Origin: Candidatus Poribacteria bacterium
GTDB lineage: Bacteria > Poribacteria > WGA-4E > GCA-2687025
DNA: 5,942 bases
Assembly (NCBI GenBank): GCA_027625215.1
Contig: JAQBWJ010000165.1
Span: 1 to 5,942, forward strand
Direction: 5' to 3'
Part shown: piece by piece, positions 5,053-5,942 of the stretch
How the letters are laid out: each line of letters starts with the position of its first letter
Numbering within the stretch: position 1 is the stretch's first letter
Notes under the pieces: generated by a model
The model's database searches: none
The model's input: only the letters and a program-made list of their open reading frames with translations
Told to the model about the DNA's origin: nothing
Position numbers and translations under genes: made by a program

Positions 5053-5942
5053 TTGGTTTTCAGTTCCCAACTCTTTTTGTTTTACTTTTTGCCGCTTGCG
5101 TTGGTTCTCTACTACGCAAGTCCCAAGCGGCTCAAGCACCTGATCCTGACGCTCCTGAGTTATGTCTTTTACGGTTGGGCGAATCCGTACTTCGTGTTCC
5201 TGATGTTCGGCTCGACCGTAGTAGACTATACGACCGGGTTGGTCATCTCTCAGAAGATCGGCGCTCGGCGACGCGGACCGATTGAGATTCTCGAAAAAGG
5301 CGCGACGCGAACGCGGGCGCAGAAGGTCGCCTTGATCGTCTCGATCCTGACAAACTTGTCTCTGCTCGGATTTTTCAAGTACTTTAATTTCGGCGTTGAG
5401 AATTACAACGCGCTCATCGAGGCGTTCGGGATGGAGGCGATGCGGTGGGACACGCTGTTCCGTGTCGTGCTGCCGCTTGGGATCAGTTTCTACACGTTCC
5501 AATCGATGAGTTATACCATCGACGTTTATCGCGGCGACGCGAAGGCGATCCGCAACTTCACCGACTTCTCGTGCTACGTGTCGATGTTTCCGCAGTTGGT
5601 CGCGGGACCGATTGTCCGCTTCTCGGATGTCGCAGAGCAGTTGGAACAGCGCGACCACACGCTCGACAAGTTCGCCAGAGGGTGCGCGTTCTTCGCGCTC
5701 GGCATGGCGAAGAAGGTGCTGCTGGCGAACCCGTGCGGCAAAGTCGCTGACCTCGCCTTCGACGCGGGCTCCGTTGAGATGCTCGACGCTTGGTTCGGCG
5801 TGTTCGGCTATGCGTTCCAGATTTACTTCGATTTCAGCGGCTACTCCGACATGGCAATCGGTCTTGGGTTGATGCTCGGCTTCACGTTCCCCAAGAACTT
5901 CGATTCGCCCTATATTTCGGAGTCGATCACGGAGTTTTGGCG
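5053..5942 (+). CDS. MBOAT-family membrane O-acyltransferase (AlgI/DltB/PatA type), N-terminal part, cut by window edge
   Basis: Partial gene: 296 full codons are visible and it continues past 5942. The product opens with MVFSSQLFLFYFLPLALVLY, the classic AlgI-like N-terminus. Several membrane segments follow, at roughly 7-22, 29-63, 92-112, 136-155, 208-225 and 245-276. Family blocks include LPLGISFYTFQSMSYTIDVYRG (140-161), FPQLVAGPIVRF (179-190) and FDFSGYSDMAIGLGLMLGF (259-277). The window ends at ITEFW, just before the expected RWHISLS-type block with the catalytic histidine. The family transfers acyl groups, often acetyl, to exported polysaccharides or cell-envelope polymers such as alginate or teichoic acid. 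The start must be TTG 5053: TAG at 5035-5037 closes the frame and no ATG or GTG lies between. The ATG at 5016 is in another frame. The Shine-Dalgarno is weak (AGGA 5036-5039, 13 nt away). Full length would be near 470-520 residues. Confidence 0.93.
   Translation, partial: MVFSSQLFLFYFLPLALVLYYASPKRLKHLILTLLSYVFYGWANPYFVFLMFGSTVVDYTTGLVISQKIGARRRGPIEILEKGATRTRAQKVALIVSILTNLSLLGFFKYFNFGVENYNALIEAFGMEAMRWDTLFRVVLPLGISFYTFQSMSYTIDVYRGDAKAIRNFTDFSCYVSMFPQLVAGPIVRFSDVAEQLEQRDHTLDKFARGCAFFALGMAKKVLLANPCGKVADLAFDAGSVEMLDAWFGVFGYAFQIYFDFSGYSDMAIGLGLMLGFTFPKNFDSPYISESITEFW

Noticed and set aside
5016..5285. An ATG-started 89-codon frame at the beginning of the acyltransferase, which could suggest a frameshift.
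   Set aside because: The MBOAT frame is intact from TTG 5053 with the canonical MVFSS opening; the ATG frame is a shadow with no membrane-protein character beyond its first 30 residues.
5014..5658. A 214-codon minus-strand frame opposite the acyltransferase.
   Set aside because: It is antisense to a gene with unambiguous MBOAT motifs; its composition is charged and without a recognisable domain.

Overview
The window is a GC-rich (roughly 60 % by eye), tightly packed bacterial chromosome segment with seven protein genes, two of them cut by the window edges. I see no rRNA, tRNA, CRISPR array, insertion sequence or long repeat. A plausible source is a free-living or host-associated heterotroph of a little-cultured phylum. 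PhyH-type dioxygenases, sugar-acid dehydratases and stand-alone serine hydrolases together recall Poribacteria, Latescibacterota or planctomycete-like genomes. That is inference from gene content only, and no marker gene settles it.

Layout: the left half is read on the minus strand. In transcription order it holds a phytanoyl-CoA dioxygenase-family oxygenase (2777 to 1962), an OGG1-type 8-oxoguanine DNA glycosylase (1853 to 996), a 97-residue coiled-coil protein (988 to 695), and the N-terminal 223 residues of an SAF-containing UxaA/GarD-family sugar-acid dehydratase that leaves the window (670 to 1). The last three are packed with gaps of 7 and 24 nt and look like one operon. The 108-nt gap after the oxygenase holds a weak terminator-like hairpin.

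The right half is read on the plus strand. A cytoplasmic-looking class C beta-lactamase-like serine hydrolase (2906 to 4012) overlaps by 4 nt (GTGA) a calcineurin-like metallophosphoesterase (4009 to 4878). After a 174-nt AT-richer gap with a good -10 box comes the N-terminal 60 % or so of an MBOAT membrane O-acyltransferase of the AlgI/DltB/PatA type (5053 to beyond the window), which must begin at TTG.

The two halves diverge from a 128-nt region (2778-2905) where candidate -10 boxes for both directions overlap. No pathway links all seven genes. The pairs with real positional support are glycosylase plus coiled-coil protein, and serine hydrolase plus phosphoesterase. I found no convincing new system. 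The points worth a second look are these two couplings, some active-site variations, and start-codon corrections that simple ATG-based gene calling would miss.
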